A program made the translations under genes and the position numbers. From Rhizobium sp. Q54 (GTDB lineage Bacteria; Pseudomonadota; Alphaproteobacteria; Rickettsiales; UBA1997), in the NCBI GenBank assembly GCA_945865855.1, contig CAMBES010000103.1, positions 1 through 5,030 of the forward strand: 5,030 nucleotides of DNA, in the 5' to 3' direction. The notes below the pieces were generated by a model. That model searched no databases, was not told where the DNA came from, and worked only from the letters and a program-made list of their open reading frames with translations. Of the stretch, positions 1 through 5,030 are shown piece by piece; within the stretch, counting starts at the first letter, position 1; the number at the start of each line of letters is the position of its first letter.

Positions 1-45
1 CAGCAAAGAAAAAAAATGGCTATTCAAAATCTCTTCTCACTTTGT

Positions 46-71
46 AAATCGAGCTTTGCAGCTCGATTTTT
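46..71. terminator. Candidate transcription terminator hairpin past thiG
   Basis: A perfect 10-bp inverted repeat (AAATCGAGCT, loop TTGC, AGCTCGATTT) spans 46-69 and is followed on the plus strand by two further T, giving a five-T run at 67-71. On the minus strand the right arm ends in only three T, so the terminator shape is better for plus-strand transcription, although AT-rich flanks could let it work both ways. It lies about 85 bases beyond the thiG stop codon and could end the minus-strand operon. The hairpin is seen directly; the terminator role is inferred, and a processing or stability role for the thiG mRNA end is equally possible. Confidence 0.5.
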
Positions 72-155
72 GAACCTTGGCGATAGAGTATTTATAAGGA
101 ATTTCTTAATAATTCTGGGATAACTTTTAGAAATGCTATTTAGTAATAAGCCTTT

Positions 156-926
156 CTAAATCTTTCCTTCACTAGGACTTGACGCCGACGCAAACTTCTT
201 TCTTTCCATTCTACCTGCCAAATAAGCAGCTCTTCCGGCTTCAATTGCGAGCTTCATTGCGTGCGCCATTAAAATTGGATTTCTAGCTTTGGCGATTGCG
301 GTGTTCATTAACACGCCGTCGCAGCCCAATTCCATCGCGATTGCCGCGTCAGATGCAGTGCCGACTCCGGCATCAACCAACACAGGAACTTTTGATTGTT
401 CGATGATGAATTCGATGTTTAATCTATTTTGAATTCCTAAGCCAGAACCGATTGGGGCCGCTAGAGGCATGATGGCGCAGCAGCCGATTTCTTCTAATTC
501 TCTGGCTACAATTGGATCATCTGAGGTGTAAACCATTACGTCAAAGCCGTCTTTGATTAATAATTCGGCGGCCTTGATGGTTTCGATTACTTTGGGGTAG
601 AGAGTTTTTTCGTCGGCAAGAACCTCGAGCTTAACTAAATTCCAGCCACCAGCAGCGCGCGCTAGGCGCAGGGTGCGAACGGCATCATCAGCTGTGAAAC
701 AACCAGCAGTGTTGGGGAGGTAGGTGTATTTTTTCGGGTCGAGAAAATCTTGCAACATTGGCTCGCCTTTTTTCTCGATATTGACGCGACGAACGGCGAC
801 GGTAACGATTTCAGCGCCGGAGGCGTTAATGGCATCTTTTGTTTCTTGGAAATCTTTATATTTGCCGGTGCCAACAAGAAGGCGAGAATTGAAGGTGAGG
901 TTGGCAATTTTGAAGGAATCGGTCAT
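156..926 (-). CDS. thiG: Thiazole synthase ThiG
   Basis: ThiG builds the thiazole phosphate ring of thiamine in the cytoplasm from 1-deoxy-D-xylulose 5-phosphate, dehydroglycine or iminoglycine, and sulfur carried as thiocarboxylate on ThiS. The 256-residue product has the full TIM-barrel pattern: LLVGTGKY at 16-23, PNTAGC at 71-76, VKLEVL at 98-103 with Lys99 matching the lysine that forms the imine with the sugar phosphate, APIGSGLGIQN at 157-167, VDAGVGTASDAA at 184-195, GVLMNTAIA at 204-212 and the terminal ASASSP. I chose the ATG at 926 because family members begin only a few residues before the first strand; no clear Shine-Dalgarno precedes it. The frame stays open upstream to the cdsA stop, allowing a TTG start at 1025 (289 residues), which I consider less likely. 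No thiS, thiF, thiH or thiO is visible nearby, so its partners must lie elsewhere. Identity is certain; the start is moderately sure. Confidence 0.96.
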   Translation of the reverse strand: MTDSFKIANLTFNSRLLVGTGKYKDFQETKDAINASGAEIVTVAVRRVNIEKKGEPMLQDFLDPKKYTYLPNTAGCFTADDAVRTLRLARAAGGWNLVKLEVLADEKTLYPKVIETIKAAELLIKDGFDVMVYTSDDPIVARELEEIGCCAIMPLAAPIGSGLGIQNRLNIEFIIEQSKVPVLVDAGVGTASDAAIAMELGCDGVLMNTAIAKARNPILMAHAMKLAIEAGRAAYLAGRMERKKFASASSPSEGKI

Positions 927-1037
927 GTGTTTTGAGTGAGATAGAATTTTTTCTTGATTAACTTCTGCGCCGGCATGTTCGGCGAGTAAGGGCAAAACCT
1001 CATCTCTGTGCAGGCAAGAATCCAAGAAGGCAGGATC
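927..1037 (-). other. Spacer between cdsA and thiG, open in the thiG frame
   Basis: These 111 bases separate the cdsA stop codon from the chosen thiG ATG. They contain no stop in the thiG frame, which is also the cdsA frame, so they read as 37 codons directly after the cdsA TAA (beginning DPAFLDSCLHRDEVLPLLAE). The part near cdsA is more GC-rich than the rest of the spacer. I recognise no domain: it does not look like ThiS, which would end in Gly-Gly. I see no convincing promoter, hairpin or Shine-Dalgarno. It could be an N-terminal extension of ThiG, the remnant of a lost gene, or plain leader. Confidence 0.5.
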
Positions 1038-1766
1038 TTACATTCCGAATCTGGTCGGGAAAACGGTGATCAAAAATAAAACCACTGGCGCAACAAGCAT
1101 CAATCCATCCAGGCGATCAAGCACACCACCATGTCCAGGGATTATGCTGCCGCTGTCTTTAACGCCAAAAATTCTTTTGAATTTTGACTCGAGTAAGTCG
1201 CTGCCTTGTTCGAGTAGGGATAAAAACATACTTATCGTCACAAAAAATAAAATTCCGCCAGCAGCGAACATGAACGAACTTAGTAATCCGATCAACATGC
1301 TTGCGATAACCCCACCAGCAAGGCCAGACCAGGTTTTATTTGGACTAATATCTGGTGCTATTTTTGGACCACCTAAACTTCTGCCGGCGAAGAAAGCAAA
1401 AATGTCGGTCGCCCAGATTACGGCGAACATCCAAAATAAAATGCTGGAATTATCGAGCATGCGAATTTTGATCACGGAATAGATCGGGATGAGAATGTAG
1501 AAGAGGCCAATCGCGCGCCATTTAGTTTGATTTTCTTCACGACGAGTCATGTCGAGCCATTCAACCGTCATCATCATTGCGATCGCGATGCTGAGAAAAA
1601 TGAAGAAATTTTTTGAATAAAAAATTGCGTAGAGAGCCAGGGGAACCATGATCAATGAGCTAATCACGCGTTGTTTTGTATTTTCGCGCGGCTCAAGAAA
1701 ATGAACGTGAGAGATCAATTTATTTAGAATGCGCAGCGGGGTTTTTTTGAATTTACCGTTTACCAT
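1038..1766 (-). CDS. cdsA: Phosphatidate cytidylyltransferase (CDP-diacylglycerol synthase)
   Basis: CdsA condenses CTP with phosphatidic acid to CDP-diacylglycerol, the precursor of bacterial phospholipids, in the cytoplasmic membrane. The 242-residue product is mostly hydrophobic, with likely membrane segments near 33-68, 83-100, 107-127, 147-185 and 221-238. The family signature is complete at 194-220: Ser194, Lys197-Arg198, Lys203-Asp204, PGHGG at 210-214 and DRLD at 217-220. The upstream SPNKTWSG (141-148) and WATDIFAFFAGRSLGG (118-133) are also typical. The last motif reads DRLDG where E. coli has DRIDS. A start at 1868 would give 276 residues but overlap uppS by 116 bases; the ATG at 1766 overlaps it by only 14 and has a good ribosome binding site, so I prefer it. 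The enzyme is probably translated from the same message as uppS. Confidence 0.95.
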   Translation of the reverse strand: MVNGKFKKTPLRILNKLISHVHFLEPRENTKQRVISSLIMVPLALYAIFYSKNFFIFLSIAIAMMMTVEWLDMTRREENQTKWRAIGLFYILIPIYSVIKIRMLDNSSILFWMFAVIWATDIFAFFAGRSLGGPKIAPDISPNKTWSGLAGGVIASMLIGLLSSFMFAAGGILFFVTISMFLSLLEQGSDLLESKFKRIFGVKDSGSIIPGHGGVLDRLDGLMLVAPVVLFLITVFPTRFGM

Positions 1767-2481
1767 ATTTCCTCTCCCTTTTGTTAAAACTTTGAATAGC
1801 GGTGAGCAGATTTTTTTTGTCAAAATCTGGCCAGTAAGTCTCGGTGAAGTAGAGTTCGCTGTAAGCAATTTGCCACAATAAAAAATTACTCACACGCAAA
1901 TCGCCCGCAGTTCTGATTAGTAAATCTGGGTCTGGAATTTCTGGGTGATAAAGATTTTTGCTAATTAATTCTTCGTTAATTTCTTTAGCGGGAATTTTTT
2001 GTTCAGTAATCTTTTTAACAGCATCGACGAGTTCTTGTCTAGAGCCGTAAGAGAAGGCAACGTTTAGAGTGAGGGCTTTATTGTCTTTAGTAATTTCTTC
2101 GATTTCGATGATTTTTTTCTTAGTTGAGTCAGCAAGTTTCTGCAAATTTCCAGAAATTAAAATCTTAACACCTTGCTCAATCAGTGGCTTAGTTTCTTTT
2201 TCGAGATATTCTTCAAGCAGATTCATGAGGTAATTCACTTCTTCTTGCGGGCGATCCCAATTTTCAGAAGAGAAGGCGTAAATAGTGAGAAATTTTACAC
2301 CAAGCTCGATGCAATTTTCAGAAATTTTTCGAACATTTTCTGAGCCAGCTTTGTGACCAATTTTTATCAGAAGATTTTTTTGTTTCGCCCATCTCGCATT
2401 ACCATCCATGATAATCGCGACATGCTGCGGAATCTTGAGATTAATAACTTCCTCTTTGTTTTTCTTGCGAGAAAAAAACAT
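1753..2481 (-). CDS. uppS: Undecaprenyl diphosphate synthase (cis-prenyltransferase)
   Basis: UppS adds isopentenyl diphosphate units in cis to farnesyl diphosphate, giving the C55 lipid that carries peptidoglycan and other envelope sugars. It is a soluble homodimer acting at the membrane face. The 242-residue product shows the cis-prenyltransferase hallmarks: HVAIIMDGNARWAK at 20-33 with catalytic Asp26, GHKAG at 42-46, TIYAFSSENWDRP at 66-78, and PDPDLLIRTAGDLRVSNFLLWQIAYSELYF at 183-212 (spoken of by parts: PDLLIR, RTAGD, SNFLLWQ, YSEL). Asp194 occupies the position that is usually Glu in RTxGE, while Glu209, matching a magnesium-associated Glu of E. coli, is kept. A 16-residue charged N-terminal lead precedes the core. 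The ATG at 2481 overlaps the frr stop in TAATG, and GAAGG lies four bases before it, so translation is likely coupled to frr. Its 3' end overlaps cdsA. Confidence 0.96.
   Translation of the reverse strand: MFFSRKKNKEEVINLKIPQHVAIIMDGNARWAKQKNLLIKIGHKAGSENVRKISENCIELGVKFLTIYAFSSENWDRPQEEVNYLMNLLEEYLEKETKPLIEQGVKILISGNLQKLADSTKKKIIEIEEITKDNKALTLNVAFSYGSRQELVDAVKKITEQKIPAKEINEELISKNLYHPEIPDPDLLIRTAGDLRVSNFLLWQIAYSELYFTETYWPDFDKKNLLTAIQSFNKRERKYGKR
1771..1778 (-). promoter_or_regulatory. Ribosome binding site for cdsA
   Basis: Inside the 3' end of uppS, the minus strand reads GGGAGAGG followed by AAAT and the ATG at 1766. GGAG lies seven bases from the start codon. This is the clearest Shine-Dalgarno in the window and decides for the 242-residue CdsA over the longer reading frame. 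Confidence 0.7.
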
Positions 2482-3032
2482 TAAACCTTCATCAAATCCT
2501 TTTCTTTGGCAATTACAGCTTCATCAGTTTTTTTCACGAATTCATCGGTGGTTTTTTGAATGATTTCAGTGAGAGAGTGAATTTGATCTTTGCCGACTTC
2601 TTTTTCATGTTTTTTAAAATCGTCGATAATGTCACGGCGAATATTTCGCAGAGCGATTTTTTTATCCTCACCATATTTTTTGGCGAGTTTGGATAAATCG
2701 CGGCGGCGCTCCTCACTCAATTTTGGAATGGAGATACGCATAGTTGTGCCATCGATCATTGGGTTGAAACCAAGATTAGCATTGATGATTGCTTTTTCTG
2801 CCGCCTTTAAATTTTCACGATCCCAAATCTGAACTGCGAGCATTGTTGCTTCGGGAACCGATATTGAACCGATTTGGGTTATTGGCATTAATTGGCCGTA
2901 AACTTCAACGCGAATAGTATCTAATAAATTTGGATGGGCGCGGCCGGTTGAAATTGAATCAAGATCGCGCTTAAGAGAAGTCATTGTGTCTTCCATTTTT
3001 TGACGCGCTTTTTCGACTAATTGGTTAAGCAT
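2481..3032 (-). CDS. frr: Ribosome recycling factor
   Basis: RRF acts with EF-G to split the post-termination ribosome complex and free it for another round. The 183-residue product is close to the usual 185. It has the three-helix-bundle plus small domain layout: an N-terminal helix, STGRAHPNLLD at 28-38, VEVYGQLMPITQIGSISVPE at 42-61 leading into the beta domain, AVQIWD at 66-71, LGFNP at 87-91, IPKLSEERRRDL at 102-113 and the long C-terminal helices with LRNIRRD at 128-134. I chose ATG 3032 because it matches the family start (MLNQLVEKARQKM). A longer frame to 3110 would add 26 residues lying inside pyrH. Only one base separates its start from the pyrH stop, and the preceding bases hold no Shine-Dalgarno, so translational coupling to pyrH is likely. 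VQxWD in place of the E. coli VIQPWD fits alphaproteobacteria. Confidence 0.97.
   Translation of the reverse strand: MLNQLVEKARQKMEDTMTSLKRDLDSISTGRAHPNLLDTIRVEVYGQLMPITQIGSISVPEATMLAVQIWDRENLKAAEKAIINANLGFNPMIDGTTMRISIPKLSEERRRDLSKLAKKYGEDKKIALRNIRRDIIDDFKKHEKEVGKDQIHSLTEIIQKTTDEFVKKTDEAVIAKEKDLMKV
2486..2490 (-). promoter_or_regulatory. Ribosome binding site for uppS
   Basis: GAAGG within the last codons of frr sits four bases before the uppS ATG at 2481, itself fused to the frr stop as TAATG. The spacing is slightly short, and the arrangement suggests termination-reinitiation as well as direct entry. Confidence 0.5.
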
Positions 3033-3033
3033 A

Positions 3034-3756
3034 TTAATTGATAATTGTGAATTTTCCGGATCCTTGAACGACTTGTTGCAAGGCGTTTTCTTCTTTGATC
3101 GAGAAAACAATGATCGGAAGTTTGTTATCTTTGGCGAGGGCTATTGCGGTTTGATCCATAACGCGAAGATCTTGTTTGATCACGTCGATATATTTTATTT
3201 TATCGTAGCGAATTGCGGTTTTATCAATTTTTGGATCAGCAGAATAAACACCATCAACTTGCGTTCCTTTAAAAATTCCATCACAGCCCATTTCAACGGC
3301 GCGCAATATTGCAGCAGTGTCGGTGGTAAAAAATGGATTTCCAGTTCCGGCAGAAAAAATTACGATGCGGCCTTTTTCTAAGTGACGAGCGGCTCTTCTT
3401 TTTACGTAAGGTTCGCAAACGCTATTCATAGTGATTGCCGAAAGCATGCGAGTTTCGATGCCATTTATTTCAAGAGCGCTTTGAAGTGCCAGGCCGTTAA
3501 TGCAGGTGGCGAGCATACCCATGTAATCTGCTGTCACTCTTTCCATTCCTTCTGCTGCTTGAGAAACGCCGCGAAAAATATTTCCTCCGCCAACAACAAC
3601 AGCAATTTCGCAGCCTAATTTATGAGCGGAAATTATTTGGTGACAAATCTTTTTAATCGCTTGCGGATCATGTCCGAAAGCCCGCTCACCCATCAATGCC
3701 TCGCCAGAGACTTTAAAGAGAATTCTTTTAAATTTTAGAGCGGACTTATCGGGCAT
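3034..3756 (-). CDS. pyrH: UMP kinase (uridylate kinase)
   Basis: PyrH phosphorylates UMP to UDP with ATP, a committed step of pyrimidine nucleotide supply. It is a cytoplasmic hexamer of the amino acid kinase fold, usually activated by GTP and inhibited by UTP. The 240-residue product carries KVSGEAL at 15-21, GGGNIFRG at 56-63, ADYMGMLAT at 76-84 with the UMP-contacting Asp77, GTGNPFFTTDTAA at 137-149, KGTQVDGVYSADP at 163-175 and DLRVMDQTAIALA at 196-208, so all binding loops appear intact. It starts five bases after the tsf stop. No Shine-Dalgarno is apparent in the AT-rich bases before it, so its translation probably depends on ribosomes finishing tsf. Length and start agree with the family. 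Allosteric behaviour is inferred from homologues. Confidence 0.97.
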   Translation of the reverse strand: MPDKSALKFKRILFKVSGEALMGERAFGHDPQAIKKICHQIISAHKLGCEIAVVVGGGNIFRGVSQAAEGMERVTADYMGMLATCINGLALQSALEINGIETRMLSAITMNSVCEPYVKRRAARHLEKGRIVIFSAGTGNPFFTTDTAAILRAVEMGCDGIFKGTQVDGVYSADPKIDKTAIRYDKIKYIDVIKQDLRVMDQTAIALAKDNKLPIIVFSIKEENALQQVVQGSGKFTIIN

Positions 3757-3761
3757 AAAAT

Positions 3762-4652
3762 TTATTTTGTCATTGATGCTACTTCTGCAGCGAAATCATT
3801 TTCTTTTTTTTCAATTCCATCGCCAAGCACGAATAGCTTGAATCCGCTGACTTTAGTTGTGCCATTTTCTTTGCTGAAATTGGCAAGCAAGTCTTTGATT
3901 TTCAATTTGTCGTCCATAACAAAAAGTTGTTCCAAAAAGACAACTTCTTCATAATATTTTCTGATGCGACCTTCGATCATTTTGTCGATGATGCTTTCAG
4001 GTTTGCCAGAAGCACGAGCTTGGTCTTTCAAAACTTCAGTTTCACGGGCAAGCCTTGTTGGATCTACCGCTTCTATTTCAAGAGCTTCTGGTTTTGCGGC
4101 GGCAATGTGCATCGCTAATTGTTTGCCGAACTCAAGTAATTTTTCTTCGCTAGCAGGTGATTCAAGGGCTACAAGCACAGCGATTTTACCCATGTTTGGA
4201 GCTGTTGCATTGTGAACATAGCTCACAACTAAACCTTGAGAAACCTCAAGAGAAGCTATGCGACGAAGGTTAATGTTTTCACCAATCACGCTAATTTGTT
4301 CTTTAACTTCTTCATCTTTCGCCGCTTGAAATTTCGCAATATCATCGCCGAAAGAAAGAGCTTCAGCAGCAAATTTCGTAACTAAGTCTTGGAATTTTTG
4401 GTTGCGGGCGACGAAGTCAGTTTCAGAATTTACTTCGATGATCGATGCTTTTTTGCCAAGCACGTTTACTGCAACTGCGCCTTCGGAAGTAATGCGTCCG
4501 CTTTTTTTAGCAGCAGAAGAAAGACCTTTTTTACGAAGCCAATCTATTGCTTCTTCGACATTGTCGCTAGTTGCCGCAAGGGCTTTGTTACAATCGGCGA
4601 TTCCGCATCCTGTGGTATCGCGTAGTTTTTTAATAAGAGCTAAGTCTGCCAT
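3762..4652 (-). CDS. tsf: Elongation factor Ts
   Basis: EF-Ts is the nucleotide exchange factor that releases GDP from EF-Tu during elongation. The 296-residue protein has the expected order: an N-terminal UBA-like domain with LRDTTGCGIADCNKAL at 10-25 (a form of the LRxxTGAGMMDCKKAL signature) and AIDWLRKKG at 35-43; the core start with ETDFVARN at 77-84, whose Asp-Phe intrudes near the EF-Tu magnesium site; IGENINLRR at 123-131; the second core repeat with GKIAVLVAL at 155-163 and MHIAAAKP at 181-188; then a helical segment 212-247 ending EQLFVMDD, and a C-terminal module. Length is close to alphaproteobacterial and enterobacterial EF-Ts. It starts at the ATG at 4652, preceded by AT-rich sequence with no strong Shine-Dalgarno. 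It is separated from rpsB by a 90-base hairpin-rich spacer, which may set its level relative to S2. Confidence 0.97.
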   Translation of the reverse strand: MADLALIKKLRDTTGCGIADCNKALAATSDNVEEAIDWLRKKGLSSAAKKSGRITSEGAVAVNVLGKKASIIEVNSETDFVARNQKFQDLVTKFAAEALSFGDDIAKFQAAKDEEVKEQISVIGENINLRRIASLEVSQGLVVSYVHNATAPNMGKIAVLVALESPASEEKLLEFGKQLAMHIAAAKPEALEIEAVDPTRLARETEVLKDQARASGKPESIIDKMIEGRIRKYYEEVVFLEQLFVMDDKLKIKDLLANFSKENGTTKVSGFKLFVLGDGIEKKENDFAAEVASMTK

Positions 4653-4683
4653 ATTTTTTAGAATTTATTGTGAGGAGGGGTGT

Positions 4684-4706
4684 CGCCCTGACTTTGTCGA
4701 AGGGCG
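4684..4706. repeat. GC-rich imperfect palindrome, REP-like dispersed repeat copy
   Basis: CGCCCT at 4684-4689 pairs with AGGGCG at 4701-4706. The interior GAC-TTT-GTC can pair again, leaving a two-base bulge, so the RNA would fold into a bulged hairpin. On the minus strand the core CTTCGACAAAGTCAGGG differs at two positions from the CTTCGACAAGCTCAGGG palindrome that I recall as scattered through many bacterial genomes, often seen as RPEPVEG in spurious translations; here the plus-strand reading is RPDFVEG. The hairpin is seen directly; the repeat-family assignment is from memory. Confidence 0.55.
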
Positions 4707-4707
4707 T

Positions 4708-4737
4708 TGTGAGTCATGCTTAAACACATGACTCACA
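4708..4737. other. Perfect 11-bp stem-loop between rpsB and tsf
   Basis: TGTGAGTCATG (4708-4718) and CATGACTCACA (4727-4737) are exact reverse complements around the 8-base loop CTTAAACA. In the transcript it begins six bases after the rpsB stop codon. No U-run follows on the minus strand, so it is not a standard intrinsic terminator by itself. One base separates it from the GC-rich palindrome. A role as a partial attenuator, RNase processing site or 3' stabiliser of the rpsB message is inferred. Some bacteria attenuate or terminate between rpsB and tsf, which makes the position notable. Confidence 0.6.
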
Positions 4738-4742
4738 GTGGA

Positions 4743-5030
4743 TTATTTTTTCGCTACTGGTTTTTTCGCTGCTGGTTTTTTGGTAAATACTTTCACGTCA
4801 GATTTTTCAGAAGGTTTTTCTGATTTTCTCTCTGAGAACTTTCTTTCTGGTTTTCTCTCAGATCTGTCTTCTTTTTTAAATTCTTTTCTAGTTGGCTTTC
4901 TTTCTTCAAATTTAGCTGGAGCAGCTGGTCTCTTCAGTTCGGCGATATTGCTATCTTCTAACTTACTAATGTCGATACCAGATTGAACCATGTTTTCTTT
5001 GATTCCAGCGATTGCCGCATCAGATATTAA
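4743..5030 (-). CDS. rpsB: 30S ribosomal protein S2, C-terminal part with charged tail
   Basis: This is the 3' end (95 codons plus TAA) of a gene that enters from beyond the right edge. S2 is a primary component of the 30S subunit near the platform and is needed for S1 binding. The visible start, SDAAIAGIKENMVQSGIDIS at 3-22, matches the last helix of the S2 core (compare the alphaproteobacterial AAxxGI...GxDI ending). It is followed by about 66 residues of low-complexity tail with 18 Lys, 7 Arg, 10 Glu and 7 Pro: ERK/SERK-type units, then KKPAAKKPVAKK at the end. The call depends on this short core match plus its place immediately upstream of tsf, the near-universal S2 position. An ATG at 4991 is internal, not a start. 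Such tails occur on S2 of some alphaproteobacteria; this one is strongly basic and probably disordered. Confidence 0.85.
   Translation of the reverse strand, partial: LISDAAIAGIKENMVQSGIDISKLEDSNIAELKRPAAPAKFEERKPTRKEFKKEDRSERKPERKFSERKSEKPSEKSDVKVFTKKPAAKKPVAKK

Noticed and set aside
929..1037. Alternative minus-strand frame in the cdsA-thiG spacer containing MRFCPYS, recalling a glutathione transferase or glutaredoxin-like CxxS start
   Set aside because: The frame ends at a TGA overlapping the thiG start, is only about 36 codons long, and the resemblance is limited to a few residues; chance is the better explanation.
1066..1482. 138-codon open frame on the plus strand opposite cdsA
   Set aside because: It is antisense to the CdsA core, including the family signature, has no recognisable domain, and is explained by codon bias of the real gene.
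1767..1868. Extended CdsA N-terminus starting at 1868
   Set aside because: The extra 34 residues lie inside conserved uppS coding sequence, are unlike CdsA N-termini, and a good ribosome binding site supports the ATG at 1766.
3033..3110. Extended Frr N-terminus starting at 3110
   Set aside because: The extra 26 residues lie inside the pyrH 3' end and do not belong to the RRF fold; ATG 3032 matches the family start.
4402..4731. 109-codon plus-strand frame across the start of tsf and into the spacer
   Set aside because: It is antisense to EF-Ts residues that match the family. Its final part is only the translated palindrome (RPDFVEG), a typical spurious frame.
4653..4742. Promoter for tsf in the rpsB-tsf spacer
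   Set aside because: The TTCGAC and CAATAA hexamers on the minus strand are about 25 bases apart and poor matches, so no promoter can be supported from sequence.
4738..4986. 82-codon plus-strand frame rich in Phe, Ser and Leu opposite the S2 tail
   Set aside because: It is the mirror of Lys/Arg/Glu-rich codons (AAA, GAA, AGA) and shows no independent coding evidence.

Overview
The window is a compact, almost entirely minus-strand gene block. In transcription order (right to left) it reads rpsB (3' end only) - tsf - pyrH - frr - uppS - cdsA - thiG. The first six genes are the widely conserved bacterial cluster linking translation (ribosomal protein S2, EF-Ts, ribosome recycling factor), UMP phosphorylation, and the lipid steps that feed the cell envelope (undecaprenyl diphosphate synthase, CDP-diacylglycerol synthase). 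The seventh, thiG (thiazole synthase of thiamine biosynthesis), is not a usual member of this cluster. It sits where dxr or rseP often follows cdsA.

The organism looks like a moderately AT-rich alphaproteobacterium. The PyrH C-terminal half (DLRVMDQTAIALA, LPIIVFSI), the Frr segment AVQIWD with KLAKKYGE, and the long charged S2 tail all fit that class. The AT bias and very tight packing suggest, without proving, a reduced-genome or host-associated lineage such as Rickettsiales or Holosporales. This assignment rests on remembered family patterns, not on a search.

Layout. Positions 1-155 hold no convincing gene but contain a strong hairpin at 46-69. thiG covers 156-926. Positions 927-1037 are a 111-base spacer that is open in the thiG frame right up to the cdsA stop codon. 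cdsA (1038-1766) overlaps the uppS end by 14 bases. uppS (1753-2481) overlaps the frr stop by one base. frr (2481-3032) starts one base after the pyrH stop, and pyrH (3034-3756) starts five bases after the tsf stop. tsf covers 3762-4652. The only sizeable gap inside the conserved block is the 90-base rpsB-tsf spacer (4653-4742), which carries two adjacent hairpins, one resembling a widespread dispersed palindromic repeat. The rpsB 3' end (4743-5030) encodes the end of the S2 core and a long lysine/arginine/glutamate-rich tail.

The spacing from tsf to cdsA implies a polycistronic message with translational coupling. I see no clearly new biological system here. The points most worth a second look are the rpsB-tsf hairpin pair, the thiG placement with its open upstream extension and no adjacent thiS, and the S2 tail.
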